From Lycorma delicatula (lineage: Eukaryota > Arthropoda > Insecta > Hemiptera > Fulgoridae), in contig NC_134455.1 of the NCBI RefSeq assembly GCF_047948215.1, positions 150,456,575 through 150,520,574 of the forward strand: 64,000 nucleotides of DNA, written 5' to 3'. The translations under genes and the position numbers were made by a program. This document shows, piece after piece, positions 36,848 to 48,169 of this stretch; within the stretch, counting starts at the first letter, position 1; every line of letters starts with the position of its first letter. The notes under the pieces were generated by a model. That model did not search any database and had not been told where the DNA came from. It saw only the letters and a program-made list of their open reading frames with translations.

Positions 36848-37125
36848 TATAATTTACAAAAATTTAATAATACTTTTTACATACATTTATTGTGCAAATA
36901 AAAGTTATCATCAAAGAGGTGCTATAATTGAAGGAGAATGCCAAACTAGGGGAATATAGATCACAAAGGGGAAGTCTAGGGAAGTCTATAATTTACAAAA
37001 ATTTAATAATACTTTTTACATACATTTATTGTGCAAATAAAAGTTATCATCAAAGAGGTGCTATAATTGAAGGAGAATGCCAAACTAGGGGAATATAGAT
37101 CACAAAGGGGAAGTCTAGGGAAGTC
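36848..37125 (+). repeat. 139-bp tandem duplication, copies apparently identical
   Basis: 36848-36986 is repeated directly as 36987-37125. I see no difference between copies by eye. The unit is intronic and has no coding frame. It is either a recent duplication or an assembly artefact. Confidence 0.93.
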
Positions 37126-38978
37126 AAAAAAAAACATGATTGCTTTTACGACTGAGGAAGCAGAGAATTGACTTTTTTTTTGTTTATTCCAAGAAAATCC
37201 TAAAGCAAGTTTCAGTTTTTCAATGAAGTTGTCTGTTACCGCATTAAAAATGATAAATGATACTGTAAAAAATACAGAAATTGATTTTTTTAAATTTCCT
37301 CATACAAAGATTTATACTTAAAAAAAATAATCTGAGTATATGATTTTGACAAGACCACTATTAGACAGACAATTTTCAGTTTTTACATCACTTACGGATG
37401 TTTCTTACATTACAAAAGTCAGTTTTGAAACTTAAGAGGAAAAATTATTTTCAAAAGGAAAAGACAGCTTAACTGAAATTTTAAAATTTGTGGGATTTAA
37501 ATGACAAAATACAAACAAGCAGGTTGGTTTTAATAAAAGAACACAGTATAAAAGATTTCTGTTTAATAATTTGAGAAATTTAGGGAAGAAGGTCATCAGT
37601 TGTTGTCTACATTGACAAACTTTATGTTCACAGCAACCATACTCACAGTATTAAAAGGACCAAGACTTTTAATATTTCACACAGGAAGTTAAATTGGTTT
37701 CATTCTAGGTTTTTCACAATATGGAAATCAATCTTAAACACTGGTGATTAATATAATGAAATTAATTTAAAAAATTATCTGAAATGGCTGAAAAAAAATC
37801 TGATTTAGTAGAAAAAAGTGTATTGGTGAAAATCAACACTTATAACAACATTCAGATAAATAAAGCACCGTCTTCATGTTCTAAAAAGTAAATATTCAAA
37901 ATGGGTTAATAAATAGCAATTTTCCTTTCAGAGACAAAATACAACAAGTTGAATTATGAATTGACAAAACGGAACAAACATGTTATGTTTTTTATGCTAT
38001 TGATTAAATATTAGTTTCAAAAGGATATAACATTATCAGTCTTCCTCCGTATCACCTAGCATTTAATACAGTTAAAAAAAATTTGGGCTAAACTGAAAAA
38101 CTGGATAACTCTTGCAACATGATTATTAATCTGTAAGGCGTCATGTGTCTGTACGAGCATAAAATTTCCACAATTGGAAAACAAGTGTGGCAAAGAAAAA
38201 TAAAGTAAGTTGAGTATTTGTGTATAAGTAATGGCAGTTCAAATTCATTTAAAATATTTCTAAGCAGTGAAGAATAGTCAAAACTGACCTCCAATACCTT
38301 TTATAACTCATACATACACAGAGTGAAAGAGAAATAGTAAAATAGATCACATCATAAAGTTGATATATATAGGATACAAGTGTAACGGGTATGTGATTTT
38401 GATCTTTGAAGGAATCCTAAATATGTCTGGTTATAATAATTGTTGTACCTTTTGAAAAATATAATGAGTCTCTTATAGGTATAATAGTTTCTAAAAATTA
38501 CAATCCTATTTCTGCTTTGGTTTAGGCAACAATATTAATACATTTATATTCTATTATCTAAAAATTTTGCTACAGCAGACAAATAACATGCATTATAAGA
38601 AGAATGTTCATATCATCAAAGTATAATAATATTATACTTAATCTTAAGGTATCTGTTATACCTTATGGCGGTATGAGGTATAACTTTTTCTATTGTCATA
38701 AAGTAAGAATTTTTTTCTAATCAACTCTTATATTTCATATAAGAAAATAGTTTAAACTCAAAACCCCTTGAATTTTAAGAACATTGAGTAAAGGAATGAG
38801 GAAGTAATAAATTGGACAAACTATCAAAGTGATAGTGCTAGCTGGTTTTCTCTTGTTAAATAATGTGGTTAAGAATAACATTAATTAAATATTTCTTATC
38901 CTAAATTATGTTTTGAATAGATTTGTTGTAATTTTGTCTTTTGAATTGTTTGTTTAATTTTTATTGTTATCTGTACAG
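37126..38978. other. Intron without recognised feature
   Basis: AT-rich. Nothing supportable on either strand. It ends in the acceptor ATCTGTACAG of the next exon. Confidence 0.45.
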
Positions 38979-39125
38979 GTAATGGTGGCAAAATGCAGAG
39001 AAGGACAGAGTATCAGTATACCAGCTCTTATGGAAGAAATATTAGCTGATAAAAATGCAGATATCGATCAACTGGAGCAAAAAGTTAAAGAACTACAAAC
39101 CTCTTCTCATAACAACAGTTCCTTT
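38979..39125 (+). CDS. Pericentrin/AKAP450-like coiled-coil gene, exon 6 of those visible
   Basis: 147 bases, 49 codons, phase 0 at both ends, acceptor CTGTACAG, donor GTGAGT. It encodes VMVAKCREGQSISIPALMEE, ILADKNADIDQLEQKVKELQ, then a Ser/Asn linker. The LxEKNxEIDxLxxxxxxLQ pattern recurs in pericentrin, AKAP450 and related centrosomal scaffolds and is one reason for the family call. Confidence 0.83.
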
Positions 39126-40301
39126 GTGAGTGATAGTTGTAATCATACTTGAGTAATTGTAAATAGTGTGTAAATAATACATTAAATGATTTAACCCCAT
39201 CATTTATAACAATATCAATTGGTGCTGTGCTGGCCACTTCTCATTAGCCATGGTATGATATGATGGTTAATCATTTCTTGTATTTCTTTGAACAGTGTTA
39301 ATGGAATTTATTTCTAAATTAACAGGTCATAAGAACTTTGTCTTAGATATTTTATTTTGATTTGTCATATGATTCTGTGACTACTTTGTACAAGTACATG
39401 AGGAAATGAAAAAAAAAATTATGTTTAAATTTTTTGTGAAATTTGGTTTACAAGGCTCATTTTCTAGGTATCTGCAAATTTACAGATAATCCAGATATTT
39501 TAATAGATCTTTCTTAGTGGTTTTGCAGGTAGTGCTGTTGTTAACAGCAGTCATATTAATATTAATCTGTATTGTATTTCTTCATGTTGTATATTTGAAG
39601 AAATTAGTGTGTGTATTAATTTTTCTCTATTGTTACCTTAATTAATTCAGTCATTAATTTCATCGAGTTACTTAGTTTTTACATTGTATGTGTAAAATTT
39701 GCATGTTGTGGCTAATACCTATATATCTATTTCCGTTTTCTATGAGGCGGTCATTTGCAGATTATTCTGATCTGTGCATTGCTTGTATGTGTTATTAAAT
39801 ATTTATCCACAGTGCTGTATTTAGTACAGTCATTGCAATTTAATATTTTACTTGCATGTTAGATTAATCAGTATGTTATCTTTTATATTTTTTTTTAATA
39901 ATTTTGATAGAAAAACATGCATTATCTTGTAGGTGTTGTAAGATGTTGAACTTTTCATTATATTTCCCAGCTAACAAGGCTGTACAATAAATAAAGAGCT
40001 ATGTATATTTTATGTTGGGTGATACATTAAGATTTTATTGTAGCTATTTCTGGTTGTGCTGGTTTTCTACTAATTTTGTAAGCGTGGTTTTTTGTCTATT
40101 CAATATTAAAATGAACTCCAGGAATTTGAGTGTGTTGTGTTCATGTTCTGCAATGTAAGTTTAGGTTTAGTTTGTATCTAAGTGTGAGGAATGAATAACA
40201 TTGTTTTCCTTTTGTGTTGTTGAATATTTTTCTAAACTTAGCAGTATGAAATTTTTTCTGCTTAATTTTCATTGTGCCATGAACATTAATTTCATTTTTA
40301 G
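39126..40301. other. Intron without recognised feature
   Basis: T-rich intron, no transposon seen. It ends with TTTCATTTTTAG, which looks like a good acceptor for the small exon that follows. Confidence 0.5.
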
Positions 40302-40346
40302 GAAAAGTATTTCAGCCAAGAAGCTACAAATGAGGGTGAATCCAGT
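40302..40346 (+). CDS. Candidate 45-bp microexon of the coiled-coil gene
   Basis: 15 codons, EKYFSQEATNEGESS, between TTCATTTTTAG and a GTAGGT donor. Both neighbours are phase 0 and this segment is exactly 45 bases with no stop, so it can be included or skipped without changing frame. It would extend the Ser-rich linker between the exons at 38979 and 41411. It is supported only by splice signals, frame and composition. Confidence 0.55.
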
Positions 40347-40921
40347 GTAGGTCTAGTTGAGTGTAGTTTTTATCGTTATGTGTGAAATAGTTAATTTCTG
40401 TTAACAGTTAATGATGATATAGTTTCAGTTGTGTTCTTATAGTGGTGTTATTATTTCAGTAATAACTAAATGTTGATTGTTTTTTATTTGGTTTGTGCAT
40501 ATTTAACACTATATATAGTGTTAATATTTAATCTTTTATTATTATATAAAATGTCTTCATTTATTATTCTGTAATTTAATTTTTGATAGTAGAATATTCT
40601 CATCTTGTCTATACTTGACCAATGAAAAACGTGTTCTTCTCATTGAACATAAATATTATTTCTACCTCATTTTCCATAATATGTTTTGTTTTTAGTACTT
40701 ACGTTTTATAAATTACTAGAAGAAACTGAAGGTGGTTTTGTAGACAAATTTAAACCGAGCTGTACGATAATGAAAGAATTAATTTCTTGTAAGAAATTTT
40801 AAGCAAACTATTAGTTTCTTTTGGTGATGAGACTTTTTTGTCTTTTAAATGGTAACAGAATTCTGTCTCATTAAATTTGTAAATATTCTGAATATTTGAA
40901 AATTATACACAATGTAGAAAG

Positions 40922-41212
40922 TCTAGGGAGAACTCATCATCGCAAATCAGCTGATTTTGAAGTAGAGATAGTTCTAAGGTTCAAATCCTAGTAAAGGCAG
41001 TTACTTTTACACGGATTTGAATACTATATCACGAATACCAGTGTTGTGTGGTGGTTGAATTTCAATCAACTACACACCTCGGAAATGGTCAACCTGCGAC
41101 TATACAAGATTACGCTTCATTTACATTCATAGGAATCATCCTAATTCTTACTCTGAAGTAGTACCTTACGATGGTTCTAGAGACTAAACAGAAGAAGAAG
41201 AAGATAGTTGGT
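40922..41212 (+). mobile_element. SINE family A, copy 1
   Basis: The head contains CAAATCAGCTGATTTTGAAG, a box B as GGTTCAAATCC, then TAGTAAAGGCAGTTACTTTT and CGGATTTGAATACTA. The body contains ATACCAGTGTT, GTGGTGGTTGAATTTCAAT and GGTCAACCTG. The tail is CTCTGAAGTAGTACCTTACG followed by AAACAGAAGAAGAAG. It aligns over its full length with the copy at 45533. No clear target duplication, so older than that copy. Confidence 0.8.
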
Positions 41213-41410
41213 ATATATATAGTTGGTAAAACTAAATTTTATTTTTTTCTAGGTAATGTTAGAAAATTTTTATGTGAATAAGTTAAGATTCATTGAATAT
41301 TATAACTATTAAAACAAAAACAATAATTTTCATTTACTGTGTAGTGTTTGTTCTTTTAATAAATATTAGTTCATTAACATTTGTGAGTGTATTTAAAATT
41401 TTATGTCCAG

Positions 41411-41581
41411 GTTGAACACAAAACTTCTCCAGCCCATGCAAGTCATTCGAATTCTAAAGGATATCGTGTAAGCTTTGCTGATGAAGTAGAAAGCCCTGAT
41501 TGGCATGCAGCTGAACGTACAAGAGAAGCAGAAAATAATTCCAGCATTACACCTCAGTTTCAACCATTTTTAAATAGTAGT
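41411..41581 (+). CDS. Pericentrin/AKAP450-like coiled-coil gene, exon 7 of those visible (linker with RVSF)
   Basis: 171 bases, 57 codons, phase 0 at both ends, acceptor TTATGTCCAG, donor GTAAGT. It is not coiled coil: VEHKTSPAHASHSNSKGY, then RVSFADEVESPDWHAAE, then a polar stretch to FLNSS. RVSF at 41465-41476 fits the consensus [RK]-V-x-F used by protein phosphatase 1 partners and is followed by acidic residues, as is common in such sites. It is therefore likely a disordered docking linker. Confidence 0.82.
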
Positions 41582-43998
41582 GTAAGTATTACAGTTCTTT
41601 CTTTATATTTGTTTGTACAATTAAATTACAAAACATTTTCTAAAAATCCTACCATTTTTTTGGATTAAATCTTTTAATACTCTGTGTGAGGGTAAAATCA
41701 GCCATATTGCCACCATGCAGAAAATGTTTTCTTGTTTCTGTACTAAAATATTTACAAGATGAAAAGAAAGAATACAATTCTTATATTGCAAGTAATGATT
41801 TCTGTAATAGTAATAATATTGAAATTTTGTTAATGGCACAAAAATATTTTGACAATTTTCTAGTACACATATATTAGTCCAGTCTGTTGAACAGGGGTAG
41901 TTCTAATGAAAGCAAATTAAAAAATGCACTAATTCAAACAAATCAAAATGTCTGACATAAGAGGACAACAAAGAACAGCTAAAGGAATAATATCATACTC
42001 CTTTTAGAAGTGATCGTCAACAAATGATGTTGACAATCGTTCAGATTTTTCATTGTTTTTTTTTCATTGATTTTTCATTGATTTTTCATTGATTTTTCAT
42101 TATCTGCCTATTTGAAACAATTGAGTGACTTATGTGAATGGCTCGTGTAATCTTCCGCATTACCTTTTGTAACATAAAAGCTTGTTCTCCCAATTTAAAA
42201 GAAAACTACATTTTATTATTCAATATACTTGTCATTCATTAAAAAAAATTGCCATAAACCACTATAGAATGCTAATTAAGAGTGATTGTGTCATATAGTT
42301 CTATGAGGGAATTGCTGAATAATCCCGTCATACAGATGTATATTGCATGGCACCATGACATCACAACCAATATGTCTTGTACATGTGAAAATCATTATCA
42401 TTACGCCTTAACATTATACATAATAATAATTACTAATACACTTGTAGTTAAAACATTTATGAAATTACAAAACCAAATTATACACAAAAAGTAAAATATT
42501 CAAAAGAATTTTGAAACTTAATCATTATTATGAGTAATTTTGTTACAAAATAAAATGTCATTGATGTTATATTTTTTTGTACACAGTTGTTGAATTAATA
42601 GAGTTCTATTACTCTTATTTCCTTAACTCATCCTTAAATGTATGTTGGCATAACGTACAATGTCTATATTAGATTATTTGGGTCATTATAGTAAATCATC
42701 CTAAATCCTCAGTTTGTGCTTGCAATAATGACATCTGTATCCACATGAGGACAATAATGGGTAGATCATGTAATATCTTTCCACACCACTTCATTTCAGC
42801 TGGCTATCTAGGATTTTGCACCTTACATATGATGCTGATGGTTACTTAAAGCTTTTACTATACTTTTTTTTTAATTATTACAATTGTAAATTTGCCTTTT
42901 TCCAACACTATTAGTGATGGATATTGTAGGTTGAAGGAATTGTACTACAGTTAATAAACACAATTGAGGAAAAATGTAAATGTTGAAATAAAAAAACTAA
43001 ACCAGTAAAATAAATTGTGCCAAATGTTATTCATAGAATTACAAATTTTGACATTGCCAAACAACGGTCTACTTATTGTTATTTAGTTAAGATAAAGGAA
43101 AAATGATTGGTTTTGTTCTTTAACAAAAAAGAAAAAATATTTCAACTACTTGCTTAATTTTTCAGTACATCTGAATTACTCTAAAGCATTTGTCATTTCA
43201 CTAAATGCTTTTTGTGTATTCATCTTCTTTTTTTATAGTATTAGTCACTGCACTGAAAATCATAAGAAGGTTTGTTCGTAAAAGTGAACAAGATAGAAGA
43301 CTAACATTTATTATGATTTCAATTACTTTTTGTATTTATTAGAATGTAGTTATGATGTTCAACACTATAAATCTTATCATTCAACTATAAATTTGCAACA
43401 ACAAATTTGAAGTTACTGATTTATATACATGTAGCATACTTTACATTATGACTAGTTCTAAGTTAATTTTTTATTACATTATATAACTCAAACATTGATT
43501 TCAGTAAACAAAATAATACTGATAGATGATTAAAATAATTATAGTAATATCCAAAAGTTTTTATGAATGTGTTGTAAAAGTAACAGCAGTTCTGATGTGA
43601 CTGAAGTATGGAAATTAATAGCAGAAGAGAGAAGCACAAGAGTGCCTGATAATTGACACCAGTACATTCACAAGTTTTTAGAAAGGTGCCATTATATACA
43701 ATCATTCATTAAGCAGGATGTTTGCCCTTAATGTACATACCAATCTTTCTGTTGCACAGTTGAGGTTTATTTACAGATTAAAATGAATTAACATAATTAT
43801 TTTATGTAATATGCAGGAAGTAGTATGTTAGTAGTAAAGTTGTTACTATATTTTTAATTATACACTCTAAAAAATTATTTTATTTCTTTATAATATTGAT
43901 TGTTTTAATTTTTTAAATTATATTCAGGTAGAAATGAAATAGATAACTGTTTATTTTGATAAATTTAATTTCTCCTTTCATTTATTTTGTTTTTTCAG
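41582..43998. other. Intron; minisatellite, no gene
   Basis: AT-rich with an 11-bp minisatellite at 42060-42102. The ORFs in this part (for example 42282-42494) have no recognisable domain. Confidence 0.45.
42060..42102. repeat. 11-bp minisatellite (TTTTTCATTGA)n
   Basis: About four direct units of TTTTTCATTGA, the last one incomplete. Low-complexity repeat. Confidence 0.85.
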
Positions 43999-44154
43999 AT
44001 GGCAATGAATGAAAGTACTCAGAAGACTTCAAGTAAGATCTTACAATCTCCTGATGCTGTACTCACTGAACTTTCAGTTGAATTAAGTAAAGCTGGTGGT
44101 GATTACTCACCGAAGTGGACAATACCTCCACCTGCTCCAGACAACATTATCATT
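43999..44154 (+). CDS. Pericentrin/AKAP450-like coiled-coil gene, exon 8 of those visible
   Basis: 156 bases, 52 codons, phase 0 at both ends, acceptor TTTTTTCAG, donor GTAAGT. It encodes MAMNESTQKTSSKILQSPDA, VLTELSVELSKAGGDYSPKW and then TIPPPAPDN. It is Ser/Pro-rich, an extended linker before the longest coiled-coil exon. SP sites suggest phosphorylation by proline-directed kinases, which is inference only. Confidence 0.82.
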
Positions 44155-45520
44155 GTAAGTAAACAAAATAAAAGAAAAATTGTTAATTCATTGTGTGTAT
44201 GTGTTACCTTTATTTATTTTGATGATGGTCATCGGACTGGGATTTTGGTTGCAATAAAAATATTGCTAGAAAAGAAGGCTGAAGTTACAAGGTTTATTAA
44301 TTAATTCCAAGAATATACAGACAAGCCACAAAAGGCTTAGAAGATATCTTGCACGCCTTAATTCATTATCATATATGTGTCAGTGATAGTTCATAATGCC
44401 AGATTAGTGCATATATGTATCTAGGTATGTTTTAAATATTGTATATCTTTATTAAATTTATTTAATAATTTTTCTTTATAAACTCATAATTATATAATGA
44501 ATATTTAATTAAAAGTTAAATGTTATTTATGGAGGAATTTGGAATTTATCACATGAACAATATAATAAATCCCAGTTATAATGTAGTTGTAGAGAGAGGC
44601 CACATGATGACCCATGTTATAAAAGATGACTGGTTGTCTGTGCAATAGCATATAAGATTGTGATAATAGTATCATTAAATCTTTTGCCTTGTATCATAAT
44701 TTTTTAGCATACTTGTTATATTAACAAACATTAACCATTAAAGAAATGTAGAGTGGCACTATAAAAAGGTGACTAACCTTCTTGAAAGCTGACAAGGAGA
44801 TTAGCTTAAGTCTGTTGTTTTTTTCAGGTAGACATATAATTGGCTCAATTTAACCTATTTTTGTTTTATTGCATTGAATAATTTATCTTCGTTTATAATT
44901 ATGTATGTAATGAACATACATTTTTACTATGTATGTATTGAACAGTATAAAAATCATAAAATATTAAATTTATCTTGTGGTTTCGTATTCAGTTACCCCC
45001 ACCTACACTCAGTGTTTGAATTCAAGACTCATTGAACCATAAAAGTAAGATGTTTCCTTATTCTATGATGGATGATTTTTCTACAACATTACAAATTGGC
45101 TGTTTTGCATGACTAAGGTGGGCATACTTGCATCTGCATTATATCCGAATCCCTTCTGTAAACAGCAGTACTATAACTTAAATTTAATGTTTTATTATAT
45201 TTCCCGCCATACTGTCTCAACCACTGTTTTGTCTTAATCTCATAGATGTAAATTCCTCTTATTTGCATAATTTTTGTTTGTTTTTTTTTGCTAATTTCTT
45301 GGTTTTGTAGAGAAGCAAGCAATTCAATTGATAAAAATTAAATTTATTTCTCTGTAAATATCAGGCATATTTCTGTACTGACTAAAACATTGACTATCAG
45401 TACACGTTAAACATTTAACTCATGGTTATACATTATAAAACTGTTAATATTATTACCTTGTGTGAAAAAAAATGTTAAAAAAATCATAACTGAAAGTCTA
45501 CTTTTACTGTACTTTAAATG
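44155..45520. other. Intron without recognised feature
   Basis: AT-rich. No exon or repeat I can name before the SINE at 45533. Confidence 0.45.
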
Positions 45521-45532
45521 TACATCATTCAG

Positions 45533-45826
45533 CCCACCAGGCTGGTCTAGTTGTTAACTCGTCATCTCAAATCAGCTGATTTCAAAGTCAAGAGTTCTAA
45601 GGCTCAAATCCTAGTAAAGGCAGTTTACTCTTAAATGGATTTGAATACTAGATTGTGGATACCAGTGTTCTTTGGTGGTTGGGTTTCAATTGACCACACA
45701 ACTCAGGAATGGTCGACCTGAGATTATACAAGACTTCATTTATATTTGTATATATCATCCTCATTCATCCTCTGAAGTAATACCTTGTGATGCTTACACA
45801 GGTTAAACAGAAAAAAAAAGAAAATT
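45533..45826 (+). mobile_element. SINE family A, copy 2, with perfect 12-bp target duplication
   Basis: Flanked by TACATCATTCAG at 45521-45532 and again at 45827-45838. It has a tRNA-like head with box B GGCTCAAATCC and a body as in the copy at 40922. The tail is CATCCTCTGAAGTAATACCT then AAACAG and a run of A with single G interruptions. The intact duplication makes it the youngest SINE in the window. Confidence 0.92.
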
Positions 45827-46504
45827 TACATCATTCAGTTTTGATTTTATCTTTAGCCCACCTTTCTTTCTCTCCATTTTTTCAGTGCAATAATAATTTT
45901 TATATATATAAATTTTAAACCAATAATATTGCTTGTTTATTCTTCTGTAGTTTAACATAAACATATTCTTGAAATATTTTTATTCTTGCTTTATAGACAT
46001 AAAAAATTCAGTTCCGCATTCTAGACTCCTACACAATATAAATTTCATCAGTTTGCTTGATTAGATTTTTCATATCCCTTTTCTTTCCCTTCTGAAGAAA
46101 AGTTGATGATACATAGTTGTTGACCTGGGCTTCAAATCCATGCAAATTCTTAAACTTTATTGCTTGTTATAAAGTTTAAATCCTATCTTATCTATTATTA
46201 CATGTATTTCTGATTACATCCATTACCACCTGATCTTGTGTTTATTACTGTGTAAACTGTAATTAGTGTTATGTTACTGTTTCCTACCACATTGGTTCTT
46301 AAAGCATCTCAAAACCTTGTCATAACTATGCAGTATGATTCTTAATGAAAGTTAAAATATTTAAAACATGGAAAGGTTAAATGGTTGTGGTGTAACATCT
46401 TTTAATTAAATAATTGAAATTAAGTATTATGAAAGTAAGCATCATTCCTGTTTCTTAATAACACATGCTGTTGAAATTTATTTATTAACTAATGATATAC
46501 ACCA

Positions 46505-46640
46505 GTCAGAACTGCCATCTCCAAAGCAGAATGGCAGTGTCCTTATTTTTCAACCAGAAGAGTGTGTGTTCAGATTCCAGTCGGCTGTCTACATTTTCTT
46601 CTCATGTTACAAAATTAATTTTTATCTTAAAAGAGGATTA
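46505..46640 (+). mobile_element. Probable SINE family B copy, degraded
   Basis: TCCTTATTTTTCAACCAGAA, then GTGTGTTCAGATTCCAGTC (a box B position) and a CATTTTCTTCTCATG segment match in order the family B head at 23310. The tail is not clear. Confidence 0.4.
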
Positions 46641-46779
46641 GGTAGTTATAATTGGGCATAAGGTCAGTAATTACCTCACAAATAATAAATAAACTGTTTT
46701 AATGTTTTTCTTTGTTCCTTTGTATTAGCTAAAATATACTTTTAATTAAAATCCAATTAACAAAGTTTTTATTTTGCAG

Positions 46780-48169
46780 GAAGAACTTCGTATGGCTATT
46801 GAGGAATTAAAACAGCAGTTGGAACTGAAGACTGATCATTTAAAGAAGTATGAAGAACGTTTAAAAGAGATACCGGCTTTAGAAGAAGAATTACGAAGTA
46901 CAAGGGATGAGCTTGCTGCAACACTTGCTTCTGTTGCTGAAGATAAGGATTATTGTCAAGAGCAGTTAGAGATTATTTCACAGTTTCAGAGAAAATTAAA
47001 GGAAAAGGAATTTGAAGCGCAACAGCTTAAAGATGAGCTAGCAAACAAAGAAGAAAATTTAATCAGGGTCACAGCTGATGTTAAAGCTTTGCAACTTCTT
47101 CTGGAAAAATTACAGAAAAAGATAAATGATGCAAAGGAATCCGCTAAGTTAAATGATATGTCCATTAAAGACATTGAACTGCAAAAAATTAAAGAGGAAA
47201 ATAATAGATTAATCAAAGAAAAATCTCTATTAAAAAAAGAGCTGGATAATGTCTCTGCTTTTGAAGTTGCACATCTAAAGCAGCAGTTAGAAGATGAGAA
47301 GATAATCAGTGAAACTTTAAAGAAAGAATTAAAAGCCATTGAAGATGAAAAGAATAAAGCCTTGTCCGAGTTAGATAATTTTAAGTTTTCTTGTGAAAAT
47401 ACTAAATCTGAACTAAATGCTGTTTTAAAGCAGTTAAATAACAGTGAAACAGAAATTACTCAATTACAGAATGAATTGAAATGTAATAAAGAATCAAACA
47501 AACAGCTGAACATTCAACTGAATGAAATGAAAACTGATATTGCAAATATTACTGCAAAAGCTAAATTGGATATGGAAAATCATTTGAAAAAGGATTCTGA
47601 CGTTATTATGAAACTGAAGGAAGAATTGGAACAACTGAGGTGTATTAACACTGGATTGGAAACTGACTGTGATAATTTAAGATCAGAATTGATGGCCACC
47701 AGACAAAAGTCAAATATTGATACTAAGCTAGCAGCTAATGAAAAGAAAATGAATGAACTTGAAAAAAGATTAATAAAATTGGAAAGTGAGAATAGAAATT
47801 TACTGGAAGATAAAGAAAAAGCAGTACATAAAATTGAAATTGAGAAAGATCGTTATGCAGACATTTGTGCAACTGCTGAGGCTTACAAAAGTTCTGAAAA
47901 ATCAGCTCAGGAGACTGCAATGAAAGAAAAAAGCAGTAGATTGAATGCAGAGAAGAAAACTTTATTTATTAAACGTGAATATGATAAAATAAAACGTGCA
48001 AAAAAGGAGTTAGAGAAAAAAAATATTGTATTGAAAGAAGAATTAGAAAAAGAGAAGAAACATACTACGGCTCTTGAACAAGACAAATCAAAGGTTCATA
48101 GGTCGATTGAATCTCTAACATTTTCTCAGGTGGACACCTTTGAAATAAAACCAGTTGATAATAGGATAG
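46780..48169 (+). CDS. Pericentrin/AKAP450-like coiled-coil gene, exon 9 of those visible (main rod)
   Basis: 1390 bases, 463 codons plus one base, acceptor TTTTGCAG, donor GTAAGA. It is almost pure heptad coiled coil rich in Glu, Lys, Leu and Asn, opening EELRMAIEELKQQLELKTDH and running to KEELEKEKKHTTALEQDK, then a short non-helical end (VDTFEIKPVDN). No enzyme motif. The open frame runs on to 48252, but the extra residues are hydrophobic intron translation. The donor at 48170 is preferred because the leftover G joins GT of the next exon into a Gly codon. The minus-strand ORFs inside it are shadows. Confidence 0.95.

Noticed and set aside
42057..42105. CRISPR-like array of regular repeats
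   Set aside because: The repeats are adjacent with no spacers; it is an 11-bp minisatellite in a eukaryotic intron.
46986..47339. 117-aa Ser/Phe-rich minus-strand ORF
   Set aside because: Antisense shadow of the 1390-bp coiled-coil exon.
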